A DNA stretch of 64,000 bases from NCBI RefSeq assembly GCF_000733845.1, contig NZ_JPOI01000001.1, positions 2,481,001 to 2,545,000 on the forward strand, written 5' to 3'. The translations under genes were made by a program, and so were the position numbers. Shown one piece after another: positions 1 through 8,481 of the stretch. The stretch's first letter is position 1. Every line of letters begins with the position of its first letter. The DNA is from Geobacillus vulcani PSS1. GTDB taxonomy: Bacteria; Bacillota; Bacilli; Bacillales; Anoxybacillaceae. The notes under the pieces are model-generated. The model was not told where the DNA came from and made no database searches. It saw nothing but the letters and a program-made list of their open reading frames with translations.

Positions 1-654
1 CTGTTGCAGCTCTCGGATTCGAATTTTCCATCTGGAGCATTTTCCCATTCCTTTGGGTTTGAAACATACATGTACAATGAGCAAATTTGTGATGCCAAAA
101 CATTTCGTGAATCACTTATCGTTTACATTCAAACCCAGCTGACGTATACGGATGGATTAGCGTGCCGGATCGCCTATGAGCAGTTGAAAGCCAACAGCAT
201 CGAAGGACTGCAACGGTTGAACGAAACGCTGTTTGCTCTCTGCCTGGCGAAGGAAACGCGGGAAGGAACGAGAATGATCGGAGAGCGTTTATGGAAACTT
301 TGCCGCCACATTTATTCGGTCGATGAACTCGATGAGATCGTACAAACGAAGCAGTCCATTCATCCGGCTATCGTGTTTGCGGCAGTCGGTCGCAAAATCG
401 GGGCAACCAAACAAACGACGGTGCTGACGTATTTGTTTGCTTCCGTACAAACGATGGTGCAAAACGCGGTCCGCGGCATTCCCCTCGGCCAAACGGACGG
501 GCAACAGCTGCTCGTCATGGTGCAGCCATATTTGATTCATGCCACGAACATCATCGAGATGCTCGGCGAAGAGGAGCTCGGGGCGGCAGCCATTGGCTTA
601 GAAATCGCGCAAATGCAACATGAACGCCTTCCGGTCCGGTTGTTTATGTCATAA
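1..654 (+). CDS. ureF: Urease accessory protein UreF (5' end cut by window)
   Basis: UreF works with UreD and UreG to load nickel and the carbamylated lysine into apo-urease in the cytoplasm. The reading frame is open from base 1. It shows the typical N-terminal UreF stretch '[19 protein letters not shown]', followed by an all-helical protein. Family members begin a few residues before this motif, so the true start lies just upstream of the window and only a handful of residues are missing. The C-terminal '[10 protein letters not shown]' is typical of UreF. ureG follows after about 60 bases, so the two are probably cotranscribed. Identification is firm; only the start is unseen. Confidence 0.95.
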   Translation: MLQLSDSNFPSGAFSHSFGFETYMYNEQICDAKTFRESLIVYIQTQLTYTDGLACRIAYEQLKANSIEGLQRLNETLFALCLAKETREGTRMIGERLWKLCRHIYSVDELDEIVQTKQSIHPAIVFAAVGRKIGATKQTTVLTYLFASVQTMVQNAVRGIPLGQTDGQQLLVMVQPYLIHATNIIEMLGEEELGAAAIGLEIAQMQHERLPVRLFMS

Positions 655-716
655 TACTGGACAAACAAAAAAGCGCCTATTTGGGTTGGAATGAAAAACG
701 AAGAAGGGGGAATATC

Positions 717-1334
717 ATGATCGAACCGGTACGAATCGGCATCGGCGGCCCCGTTGGCGCCGGCAAAACGATGCTTGTCGAGAAACTGACGCGGGTGATG
801 CACCACCGCTTTAGCATCGCGGTCATTACGAATGATATTTATACAAAAGAAGATGCCCAATTTTTAATCAAACACAGCGTTCTGCCGGAAGATCGGATTA
901 TCGGCGTCGAAACGGGCGGGTGCCCACATACCGCCATTCGCGAAGATGCATCAATGAATTTTGCGGCCATTGATGAACTGAAGCGGCGCCATCCGGATGT
1001 CGAGCTCATTTTTATCGAGAGCGGCGGCGATAACTTGGCGGCGACCTTCAGTCCGGAGCTTGTTGATTTCTCCATTTACGTCATCGACGTCGCCCAAGGG
1101 GAAAAAATACCGCGCAAAGGCGGACAGGGGATGATTAAGTCGGATTTGCTCGTGATTAATAAAATTGATCTTGCCCCTTTCGTCGGTGCCAGTCTGGAAG
1201 TGATGGAACGGGATGCCAAAGCGGCGCGAGGGGCGAAGCCGGTCATTTTTACAAATTTAAAAGAAGAGATCGGGCTTTTTGACGTTGTGGATTGGATCGA
1301 AAAACAGGTGCTGTTGGCAGGGTTGGACGAATGA
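717..1334 (+). CDS. ureG: Urease accessory GTPase UreG
   Basis: UreG is the GTPase that delivers nickel to urease through the UreD-UreF-UreG complex. The 205-residue protein shows the P-loop GGPVGAGKT (residues 10-18), the metal-binding Cys-Pro-His at 69-71, the [15 protein letters not shown] signature, and the NKID guanine-specificity motif. The start at 717 is chosen because GAAGAAGGGGG lies 6 bases upstream and the UreG fold begins at '[11 protein letters not shown]'; an in-frame ATG at 681 would add 12 non-family residues. The stop overlaps the ureD start (ATGA), suggesting translational coupling. Confidence 0.97.
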   Translation: MIEPVRIGIGGPVGAGKTMLVEKLTRVMHHRFSIAVITNDIYTKEDAQFLIKHSVLPEDRIIGVETGGCPHTAIREDASMNFAAIDELKRRHPDVELIFIESGGDNLAATFSPELVDFSIYVIDVAQGEKIPRKGGQGMIKSDLLVINKIDLAPFVGASLEVMERDAKAARGAKPVIFTNLKEEIGLFDVVDWIEKQVLLAGLDE

Positions 1335-2146
1335 GCTGGACGGGGCGTTTGCAATGCACAGCGGTCGTGAAAGACGGCCGCACTGTCATTTTTGACACTT
1401 ATAATGAAGGAGCGCTGAAACTGATGCGCCCTGTTTATCTCGATTCTGCTCATCCGACATTATATCTTGTTCACGTTGGAGGAGGATACGTCAATGGCGA
1501 CCGCTACGAGATCAATATGAAGTTGGAGTCTCACGCCAGATTGATGGTGACGACACAAGCGGCGACAAAAGTATACAAAACCCCGTATGCGCCTGTTTGG
1601 CAATATACGCAATTTTCCTTGGGTGATGAAAGTGTTCTCGAATATTTTCCCGATCCTCTCATTGCCTACGAACAAGCCCGTTTTATCCAAGAGACCGTCG
1701 TTCATGTAACAAGCCGTTCGACATTTGTGTATGGGGAGATCATCACGCCGGGTTGGTCAGAGAGCGGCCAACTGTTCCGTTACGATTGGATTCGTTCGAA
1801 ACTGAAGGTGTATCAAGACGAGGCGTTCGTTCTGTTTGATCATCTGTACTTGGATTCGCGGCAGCACTTAACGAGCATGCTGCAGCTTGGCGGCTATACA
1901 CATGTCGGATCATTGGTGGCTCTTTCTCCGTTCATCACAAAGGAAGTGTTAGAACAGTTCAACCAATTCATGGAAGAAATGCCGCGAGAGGTTTGCTGCG
2001 GTTTTTCAGCGGCAGCCGTTCCAGGCTTTTCTGTACGTATATTGGCGTATGAAACATCGGCCATTGAAGCGATATTTCAACGTATCCACCAGTTTATTCG
2101 CCACCAATGTGGTGAGAAAGCGCCAGTTTGCTGGAGGAAATATTGA
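1331..2146 (+). CDS. ureD: Urease accessory protein UreD
   Basis: UreD (UreH in some species) is the scaffold that binds apo-urease and recruits UreF and UreG. The 271-residue product carries family hallmarks: '[12 protein letters not shown]', '[11 protein letters not shown]', and '[15 protein letters not shown]'. The ATG at 1331 overlaps the ureG stop in an ATGA arrangement, which fits the family N-terminus; a longer in-frame start at 1292 lies inside ureG. The order ureF-ureG-ureD-ureH matches the Bacillus sp. TB-90 type of urease operon. Confidence 0.95.
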   Translation: MSWTGRLQCTAVVKDGRTVIFDTYNEGALKLMRPVYLDSAHPTLYLVHVGGGYVNGDRYEINMKLESHARLMVTTQAATKVYKTPYAPVWQYTQFSLGDESVLEYFPDPLIAYEQARFIQETVVHVTSRSTFVYGEIITPGWSESGQLFRYDWIRSKLKVYQDEAFVLFDHLYLDSRQHLTSMLQLGGYTHVGSLVALSPFITKEVLEQFNQFMEEMPREVCCGFSAAAVPGFSVRILAYETSAIEAIFQRIHQFIRHQCGEKAPVCWRKY

Positions 2147-2166
2147 CAAGAGAAAGGAAGAAGACA

Positions 2167-2790
2167 ATGGGAACGATATGGCCTGTGCTCTTGTTTGGAT
2201 TGCTGCTAGGAATGAAACATGCGACAGAACCGGATCATGTTATTGCGGTTTCTACGATTGTCAGCCGAACAAAAAAACTTTCCCTTTCGTCGCTGGCCGG
2301 CATGTTTTGGGGAATCGGCCATACGTTGACGCTGCTCATCGTCGGGATGGCGATGATCGCTTTTGAGCGACAAATTCCTGAACAGGTTGCTTCTTACCTT
2401 GAAATGGTCGTTGGCGTTATGATCGTCATTTTAGGAATTGCCAGTTTTCGCTCGCCAATGAGCATGGATCATCATCGCCGTGGCGATATTCATCATTTTC
2501 ATATCAAATCGACATTGATCGGCATTGTTCATGGTTTGGCCGGAAGTGCCGGAATGGTGTTGTTGACGATGACGACGGTCAAAGGAACTTGGATGGCCTT
2601 TTCCTTTATTTTGCTTTTTGGCTTAGGGACGGTCATCGGCATGATGTTGTTCACCACACTTCTTGGCGTTCCGTTCGTTTGGATGAAAGTGAAACGGCAA
2701 GCCATAAGCCAATGGATGGTGAAAACCGTCTCCCTCATTAGCATCGCCTATGGAGTATATTACATTTATCATATAACCACCGAGCTTTAA
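2167..2790 (+). CDS. ureH: Nickel permease UreH (NiCoT/HupE-UreJ-type)
   Basis: A predicted nickel importer of the cytoplasmic membrane that supplies the urease metal. The 207-residue protein is highly hydrophobic with about six or seven membrane segments. Its first helix carries HATEPDH (residues 18-24), matching the H-X4-D-H metal-selectivity signature of nickel/cobalt permeases. The ATG at 2167 has AAAGGAAG 7 bases upstream; TTG codons at 2143 and 2128 are in-frame alternatives, and the former would overlap the ureD stop. It is the last gene of the urease operon, followed by a terminator. Confidence 0.9.
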   Translation: MGTIWPVLLFGLLLGMKHATEPDHVIAVSTIVSRTKKLSLSSLAGMFWGIGHTLTLLIVGMAMIAFERQIPEQVASYLEMVVGVMIVILGIASFRSPMSMDHHRRGDIHHFHIKSTLIGIVHGLAGSAGMVLLTMTTVKGTWMAFSFILLFGLGTVIGMMLFTTLLGVPFVWMKVKRQAISQWMVKTVSLISIAYGVYYIYHITTEL

Positions 2791-2837
2791 TACTCCTAGC
2801 GACTAGCTTCATAGGTGAGGAGTATAAAATATTGGAA

Positions 2838-2876
2838 GAAGCACTAGCCTTGGGAGAAGGCTGGTGCTTCTTTTTC
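2838..2876 (+). terminator. Rho-independent terminator of the urease operon
   Basis: A 12-base stem (GAAGCACTAGCC pairing with GGCTGGTGCTTC, one G-T pair) with a 9-base loop is followed by TTTTTC. It sits 47 bases after the ureH stop and before the convergent acetyltransferase gene. Confidence 0.9.
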
Positions 2877-2901
2877 AAGAAGACGTCATCATTGCACCGT
2901 G

Positions 2902-3381
2902 TCACCCTAGTGGTTTCACAAGCAACAGCTCATCCCGAATCGGAATGCCATCAGCGCTCATCAACGGAATGCTTGGCTTGATTTGCCGTGCTTTGTCGAC
3001 AGCATTCGGAAAGACATTCACGATTTGATAGCCGCGCTTTTGATAGAAACGAAGTGCATGCAAGTTGTCATTCGTCGTGATCAGTCGAACCGCGGTGCAC
3101 CCTTGTTGCCTCGCCCATGTTTCTGCCTCATGCAAAAGGGCGCTGCCGACGCCGCGGTTTTCCATTATGCTGTCTAGCGAGATGATCTCGCATTCGTTTC
3201 CGCGAATCACAAACGTAATGAGCCCGATGATCCGCTGTCCATTCTCGACAGCGGCAAATCCATCCAGCTCGCTGCAGTCATAAACACCAGTCGACACTAC
3301 CATTTGTGGACTTCCCCAATGTTCGATAAAAAACTGGTTGACTAGAGCGCGGTCTAATTGTTTTGTTGGGACGATGTTCAA
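2902..3381 (-). CDS. GNAT-family N-acetyltransferase
   Basis: A 159-residue cytoplasmic acetyltransferase of the GNAT superfamily; the substrate is unknown. The acetyl-CoA pyrophosphate-binding motif appears as '[14 protein letters not shown]', preceded by the 'EIISLDSIM' strand. The C-terminal half has '[16 protein letters not shown]', typical of the fold. The start is TTG at 3381, with GGGGAGGAAAA upstream on the minus strand. The gene is divergent from the D-serine ammonia-lyase and convergent with the urease operon. The order gives no hint of its substrate. Confidence 0.88.
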   Translation of the reverse strand: MNIVPTKQLDRALVNQFFIEHWGSPQMVVSTGVYDCSELDGFAAVENGQRIIGLITFVIRGNECEIISLDSIMENRGVGSALLHEAETWARQQGCTAVRLITTNDNLHALRFYQKRGYQIVNVFPNAVDKARQIKPSIPLMSADGIPIRDELLLVKPLG

Positions 3382-3468
3382 GATCGTTTTCCTCCCCTAT
3401 ACCAGCGATTCACGTTTTCTATTATACTGGAAGTAGATGCTTTTTACATATGGATGAGGAGGAAAGAC

Positions 3469-4830
3469 ATGGAGAACCGAATCGTAGCGGGGAAAACGAT
3501 TCGACAATGGATGAGGGAACTTCCGTTGTTGGAGAATATGATCAGAACAGAAGAAGTGTTTTGGCCGAATCCAAACATTTGTTCATTTGATCAAGCCGCC
3601 CGCCATCTTCCGCTCGGTGAACGCGATGTCAAGGAAGCCGAAGAGCGGTTGGCGCGCTTTGCCCCTTATATCGCCAAGGCGTTTCCGGAAACGCGGGACA
3701 GTGGCGGAATCATTGAATCGCCGCTAATAAAGATTCCGAAAATGCAACGGTATTTGGAAGAGATGAGCGGGCAGCCGATTGAAGGGGAAGTATGGATCAA
3801 ATGCGACAGCCATCTCCCCATCTCCGGATCGATCAAGGCGAGAGGGGGGATTTATGAGGTCTTGAAACATGCCGAAGACCTCGCGCTCGCAAACGGTTTG
3901 ATTTCCATAGAGGATGACTACGCGGTCTTCGCTGACGAGGAGTTTCGGGAGTTCTTTTCCCGCTATTCGCTTGTCGTTGGTTCAACGGGAAATTTAGGCC
4001 TGAGCATCGGAATCATCGGCGCGCGTCTTGGATTTCATGTGACGGTGCATATGTCGGCGGACGCGAAACAGTGGAAGAAAGATTTGCTGCGAAGCAAAGG
4101 GGTGACGGTGGTCGAACATCTCACCGATTACAACAAAGTGGTCGAAGAGGCGAGAAGACAATCGGCTGAAGACCCCGCCTCGTATTTTATCGATGACGAG
4201 AATTCGATTCATTTGTTTTTAGGATACGCGGTGGCGGCGTTGAGGTTAAAGCAACAGTTAGAAGACAAGAACATCATCGTCGATGAAGATCACCCGCTGT
4301 TTGTGTACCTTCCTTGTGGAGTTGGCGGCGGACCGGGCGGGGTGACGTTTGGTTTGAAACTTGTGTATGGGGATCATGTGCATTGCTTTTTCGCCGAGCC
4401 AACCCATTCGCCTTGCATGCTGCTTGGGATGATGACGGGTGAGCACGATCGCGTCTCGGTGCAGGAGTTTGGCATGGATAACCGAACCGAAGCCGACGGA
4501 CTAGCAGTCGGCCGCCCTTCGCGACTGGTCGGAAAGATGCTGGAACACGTCATCAGCGGCGTCTATACAGTGGATGATTCCACCCTTTATCGGCTGCTCG
4601 CGGCGATGATCGATACGGAGGAGATCCGCTTGGAACCGTCCGCGTTGGCAGGGGTCGCAGGGCCTGTGCGGCTGTTTCAAGACCAAGCGGGGCAAACGTA
4701 TCTCAAGCAACATCATTTGAAAGAAAAAATGAACAAAGCCACCCATATTTGCTGGGCCACAGGCGGAAGCATGGTGCCGAAGGACGTGATGGACGCCTAC
4801 TATCAGGAAGGGAAACGCCGGCAAGGGTGA
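3469..4830 (+). CDS. dsdA: D-serine ammonia-lyase (D-serine dehydratase)
   Basis: A pyridoxal-phosphate enzyme converting D-serine to pyruvate and ammonia. The 453-residue protein has the Schiff-base lysine in 'SGSIKARGG' (K123), the phosphate-binding loop '[11 protein letters not shown]', and the glycine-rich '[14 protein letters not shown]', all typical of DsdA. The N-terminal '[18 protein letters not shown]' is also family-specific. The start at 3469 is supported by GAGGAGGAAAGAC directly upstream; the frame is open back to 3358 but without family sequence. Its stop overlaps the ATG of the decayed maa gene (TGATG). Confidence 0.95.
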   Translation: MENRIVAGKTIRQWMRELPLLENMIRTEEVFWPNPNICSFDQAARHLPLGERDVKEAEERLARFAPYIAKAFPETRDSGGIIESPLIKIPKMQRYLEEMSGQPIEGEVWIKCDSHLPISGSIKARGGIYEVLKHAEDLALANGLISIEDDYAVFADEEFREFFSRYSLVVGSTGNLGLSIGIIGARLGFHVTVHMSADAKQWKKDLLRSKGVTVVEHLTDYNKVVEEARRQSAEDPASYFIDDENSIHLFLGYAVAALRLKQQLEDKNIIVDEDHPLFVYLPCGVGGGPGGVTFGLKLVYGDHVHCFFAEPTHSPCMLLGMMTGEHDRVSVQEFGMDNRTEADGLAVGRPSRLVGKMLEHVISGVYTVDDSTLYRLLAAMIDTEEIRLEPSALAGVAGPVRLFQDQAGQTYLKQHHLKEKMNKATHICWATGGSMVPKDVMDAYYQEGKRRQG

Positions 4831-5407
4831 TGCCGCCGAAAGAGCATGACGGCTTTTTCGGCCGATCCGCTGCTTGTGAAAGAGCGGGCGAGACGGCTCG
4901 TTCGCTTATATTAATGAAACATTGGAAACGGAATATGAAAAGCGGGTTCAATTGTTAAGGGAACTGTTCGGCTCAACAGGAAAACAGCTGTACATCGAGC
5001 CGAACTTCCGCTGTGACTATGGGTATAACATTCATGTTGGCGAACATTTTTTCATGAACTTTGATGGCGTCATTTTAGACGTCTGTGAAGTGCGGATCGG
5101 TGATCATTGTTTTATCGGTCCTGGTGTGCACATTTATACGGCGACGCATCCGCTTGACCCACATGAGCGAAACAGCGGCCGTGAATCCGGAAAACCGGTC
5201 GTCATTGGCAATAATGGTTGGATCGGCGGGCGAACTGTGATCAACCCAGGTGTCACGATCGGTGACAACGCCGTCATCGCCTCAGGCGCTGTCGTGACAA
5301 AAGACGTTCCCGCCAACGCGGTCGTTGGCGGAAACCCAGTGAGAGTCATCAATAGGGGGCAGGTGATTGACTCGCGCAACCGCTTCCCGGAATCGTTTCT
5401 CAAGTAG
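4830..5407 (+). pseudogene. maa: Maltose O-acetyltransferase remnant (frameshifted, 3' end altered)
   Basis: The core is a hexapeptide-repeat acetyltransferase of the maltose/galactoside O-acetyltransferase family: '[16 protein letters not shown]', '[19 protein letters not shown]', '[26 protein letters not shown]'. The N-terminal helical part is broken. '[16 protein letters not shown]' is in one frame (from 4864) and '[11 protein letters not shown]' continues in the next, so one extra base lies near 4913. Before 4864 the usual 'TEKEKM.AGELY' segment is shortened and out of frame. At the other end, codons after 'GGNPVRVIN' come from the 134-bp repeat. An intact C-terminal 161 codons could start at a TTG (4922), but no ribosome site precedes it. 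A sequencing error could explain the single-base shift but not the shortened N-terminus. Confidence 0.8.
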
Positions 5408-5486
5408 AAAAACCTTGGTAGCACCAGCCCCTATTTTCACCCGTTCACCCATCGATCAAGGAAAACACCGGTTTTTCACCAACCTT
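5353..5486 (+). repeat. 134-bp dispersed repeat, copy A
   Basis: This segment matches the reverse complement of 55933-56066 with about seven differences and no gap by eye. It starts at TAGGGGGCAGGTGATTGAC and ends at TTTTTCACCAACCTT; outside these points the two loci share nothing. It begins inside the last codons of the maa remnant and supplies its final 18 codons and stop. The two ends are weakly similar as inverted repeats (AGG..GGTGA). It may be a miniature mobile element or an insertion-sequence end; I do not recognise the family. Confidence 0.85.
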
Positions 5487-5548
5487 CTAGAGGGAGGGCG
5501 CCCTGCATCGAAGAAGATACGGGGCGTTTCGTATGTCCGATCGATTGA

Positions 5549-6199
5549 TCACCCCCATTGCACCGCCACCGCCCGAACGGGCGAGCCATCGCCGCCGGGC
5601 AAGGAAAGGGGCAGAGCGATAATGTATGGGTCATCAAAATCGATTTGATCGAAGTTGGTGAAGTTTTCTCCGACCACCCCGTTGGCGCCGAGAATCCGTT
5701 CATGGGCGCGAAACGAGGAACCATCCGGCGGATCGATGTTCAGGGCATCGATCAAAAACGTGCGAACGCCCCGTTCGAGCATCGCTTCAATGACATCCGG
5801 CGCGACGTACGGGTGGCGAAAATACTGCTCCGTTCCGACGTATGACGACCAACCGGTGTGAAACAAAACGATCGTTCCCGGCGACAGTTTCGGCATATAC
5901 GGGGCGGCATCCGTCATCGTCACCGCTTCCCCTTCCGCTTTCCCTGTGGCATCGATCACAACGCCGTGGCCGAGAAAATAAGTGAGCGGCACGTCATCCA
6001 ACCGCCAGCCGTGCTCGCAAAAATGGAACGGCGCATCGACATGGGTGCCGCTATGCGAACCGAGCACAAGACGGCTGACGTGGTAGCCGTCAGCGGCGAA
6101 CGTTGCCGCCGGTTCGATGTGCGGCTTCGGATCCCCGGGGTAGACGGGAAGGTGGGGTGTCAGCGGTATGGAAAGGTCGATGAGTTTTTTGATGATCAT
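5549..6199 (-). CDS. Cyclase-family metal hydrolase (KynB/isatin hydrolase-like)
   Basis: A 216-residue protein of the cyclase family (arylformamidase KynB, isatin hydrolase). The metal-binding signature HSGTHVDAPFHF is at residues 49-60 and the N-terminal 'IDLSIPLTPHLPVYPGDP' is typical. Known members hydrolyse formylkynurenine, isatin or other cyclic or N-acyl amides; no kynurenine gene is nearby, so the substrate is open. The ATG overlaps the stop of the amidase gene (ATGA), and GGGGGAG precedes it, indicating translational coupling in a leftward operon. It is the last gene of that operon. Confidence 0.85.
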   Translation of the reverse strand: MIIKKLIDLSIPLTPHLPVYPGDPKPHIEPAATFAADGYHVSRLVLGSHSGTHVDAPFHFCEHGWRLDDVPLTYFLGHGVVIDATGKAEGEAVTMTDAAPYMPKLSPGTIVLFHTGWSSYVGTEQYFRHPYVAPDVIEAMLERGVRTFLIDALNIDPPDGSSFRAHERILGANGVVGENFTNFDQIDFDDPYIIALPLSLPGGDGSPVRAVAVQWG

Positions 6200-7023
6200 T
6201 TATCACTCCCCCAATTCCATTCTCGGTACAGGTCTATTCGTCGTTCGTCCATCATTGTATAAAAGTTTTTCTTTAATGCTTGGTGTTCGTTTGGATCGAT
6301 GGTTGCATGGATCATTTCTTCCCTTCCAGCCATGTTGGCCGTGGCGATTTTATTCCCATCTGGTCCATAAATAGAGGATAAACCAAAGAAATAAAAAGAA
6401 GAAGAGCGGCCGATTTGATTGCACACAGCCACATAAACCGTATTATCGATCGCTCTGGCCATGGCGAATTTTTGAAACGGTACATGAAAAGGAGATTCCC
6501 AGGCACACGGGGCAAGAAGAATCTCAGCCCCGTGAACTCCCAAATACCTTGCTAGTTCCGGAAAAGCTAAGTCCCAACAAATCATCAGACCGATGCGGCC
6601 AAGGTCGGTATCCACCAGCACCGGCTTGGCTCCCGAAGAAAACCAGGCTTTTTCAAAAGGAGTCAAGTGGATTTTTCGGTAATTTCCGATACATTGTCCA
6701 TTGGGATGAATCAACATAAGAGAGTTGTATATATTTTCTATATCGTCTTTTTCAACGTATCCGTAAGCAATGTACAATTGAAATTGTTGGGCCATCCGGC
6801 TCATATACTGGAACGTAGACCCATCAGGTGTCTCAGCCAGCTCTTTTAGTACTTCTGACAGTACATAACCAGTGGTGCAAAGTTCCGGAAACAGAAGAAG
6901 GCGGACATTAGGGAACTGTCGTTTGCACTCATTGATGATCGCTTTCATTTTGGCCAAGTTGGCGTCAATGTCGCCGTCGGCCGGCGTCATCTGCGCCAAC
7001 GCGATGTCAAACGATCTGTTCAT
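6196..7023 (-). CDS. Nitrilase-superfamily (carbon-nitrogen) hydrolase
   Basis: A 275-residue cytoplasmic amidase of the C-N hydrolase fold. The Glu-Lys-Cys triad is visible: E47 in 'LLFPELCTTGY', K117 in 'NYRKIHLTPFE', and C149 in 'GLMICWDLAFPE'. Relatives include N-carbamoylputrescine amidase and omega-amidases. The start at 7023 is chosen for GGAGGG upstream; the frame stays open into the permease gene. The permease stop and this start are two bases apart, and the downstream gene overlaps it, so the three are tightly coupled. In this locus it may deaminate or decarbamoylate an intermediate; this is inference. Confidence 0.88.
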   Translation of the reverse strand: MNRSFDIALAQMTPADGDIDANLAKMKAIINECKRQFPNVRLLLFPELCTTGYVLSEVLKELAETPDGSTFQYMSRMAQQFQLYIAYGYVEKDDIENIYNSLMLIHPNGQCIGNYRKIHLTPFEKAWFSSGAKPVLVDTDLGRIGLMICWDLAFPELARYLGVHGAEILLAPCAWESPFHVPFQKFAMARAIDNTVYVAVCNQIGRSSSFYFFGLSSIYGPDGNKIATANMAGREEMIHATIDPNEHQALKKNFYTMMDERRIDLYREWNWGSDK

Positions 7024-7024
7024 A

Positions 7025-8398
7025 TCATCCCTCCAAGTGAGTGGGAGATTCAAGCTCGACCATATTCGTGCTCGCATATATTTGTTTTGTCCATTTCATC
7101 AATCCCCAATAAACAGCTCCCGATAAAAGAAACGTTAGCATGGTGGAGCCGACGGCAAGCGGATGAATGTACGTAAAATAATAGGCGAAGACAGCTCCGA
7201 CGATATAGGTGACGTAGGCGGCGATGTTGACTCCTTTTTGATAGCGATAGTGACCTTTTGTATCGTACAAAATATCTTCGGTATCATATACTCCTTTTTT
7301 GATAACAAAGTAATCAACGAGCACTATCGCAAACACAGGAATGAACAACGTGGCAATCAGCATAATGAAGTTAAAGAAATGGGACATTAGCACTTCTTTC
7401 AGCAAGGCGCCAAGCGTGCAAATCACTCCCATGATCAACGTTGGTTTCCAAAAGCCTGTGCGCGGGAAGACGTTCATAAACGACATCGTGGCGCTATATA
7501 AGGCCATGACATTGGTCGAGAGTACAGAAAAGAAAACGACGATGGATGAGATCAATCCAAACCCGTAAGCGGCAAGGAGAATGGTGGGATCATAAGTCCG
7601 TTCCATGTTGGAGGCAATGCTAAAGCCGCTGACGACAGCGCCGAGCCCCATTGCGACAATGGAAGCGACAAGATAGCCAAAATACGTTCCCCAAAACCCG
7701 CTTGTTTCTGAGCGGCAGTTGCGATTGAAATCGCAAACCGTCGACATCCAAGAAAAGGCGGTGGCGACGACGATGTCAAAGGCGATGATCGTGGTGATGG
7801 ATGGATGCTCGCTCAATTTCATTTCGACGAGTGTTGAAATGTCGTAAGTCGTAAAAATTTTGTAAAAAACGAGGAACGATAAAATCAGCATAGCAATCGA
7901 TATATATTTCTCTATCCGTTCCACACCTCGGTGGCCAAAAATCGTAATGATCACAACAAGAAGCTCCGTCAAGATCACAAATAGATTAATATTACTGTAT
8001 CCAGTGGTGTAATGAACGGCATAATTCAGACTAAGGCCAGCCATATAGGCTTGAATCCAGCTCCAGCCGATTAAAATGATGGTGTTGACAAGGGCGGGAA
8101 GGATGGCTCCTTTTTGTCCAAAGGCCGCTCTTGTGATCACCATTGTAGGGAGCCCGGTGCGGATGCCGATGTTTCCGGTAAGGGCGAGCGGAATGGCGCC
8201 GATCGCCGAACCGACAATGATCGCCAGCATGGCGTTGGAAAAGGAAATGTCAGGAACAAACATCATACCCGTCATGACAGTCGTAATCACCACATTTGCT
8301 GCAATCCAAAGGGTAAACGTGCTAAAGAAGTTCATGCTTCGTTCGTTCATCGGGGTGGGGCGAATATCATCATGGCCCAACCGTTCTATCCATTTCAT
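7025..8398 (-). CDS. NCS1-family nucleobase/hydantoin:cation symporter
   Basis: A 457-residue integral membrane protein with about 12 helices, resembling the NCS1 (cytosine/purine/allantoin/hydantoin) permeases. Features are the N-terminal 'RPTPMNERSMNFFSTFTLWIAANV', the helix-1 motif 'GSAIGAIPLALTGNIGIRTGLP', and the helix-3 'GWSWIQAYMAGLSLNYAV'. The start is supported by AAGGAGGAACGATC upstream on the minus strand. It lies between an aldehyde dehydrogenase and an amidase gene, so it probably imports the nitrogenous substrate of this operon. The exact substrate is not visible. Confidence 0.88.
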   Translation of the reverse strand: MKWIERLGHDDIRPTPMNERSMNFFSTFTLWIAANVVITTVMTGMMFVPDISFSNAMLAIIVGSAIGAIPLALTGNIGIRTGLPTMVITRAAFGQKGAILPALVNTIILIGWSWIQAYMAGLSLNYAVHYTTGYSNINLFVILTELLVVIITIFGHRGVERIEKYISIAMLILSFLVFYKIFTTYDISTLVEMKLSEHPSITTIIAFDIVVATAFSWMSTVCDFNRNCRSETSGFWGTYFGYLVASIVAMGLGAVVSGFSIASNMERTYDPTILLAAYGFGLISSIVVFFSVLSTNVMALYSATMSFMNVFPRTGFWKPTLIMGVICTLGALLKEVLMSHFFNFIMLIATLFIPVFAIVLVDYFVIKKGVYDTEDILYDTKGHYRYQKGVNIAAYVTYIVGAVFAYYFTYIHPLAVGSTMLTFLLSGAVYWGLMKWTKQIYASTNMVELESPTHLEG

Positions 8399-8454
8399 GA
8401 TGATCGTTCCTCCTTGTTTTTTCTATTTTTAATATTCAGAATAATAACCTTACA

Positions 8455-8481
8455 CTGATTTCGTCCTAAGGACGAAATCAG
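8455..8481. other. Perfect 13-bp palindrome at the aldehyde dehydrogenase stop
   Basis: CTGATTTCGTCCT and AGGACGAAATCAG form a perfect inverted repeat around a single A. The dehydrogenase stop codon (8478-8480, minus strand) lies in one arm. No T-run follows on either strand, so a classic terminator is unlikely. It lies in the 79-base gap before the permease start and may be an mRNA-stabilising or attenuating stem, or a protein site. Confidence 0.7.
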
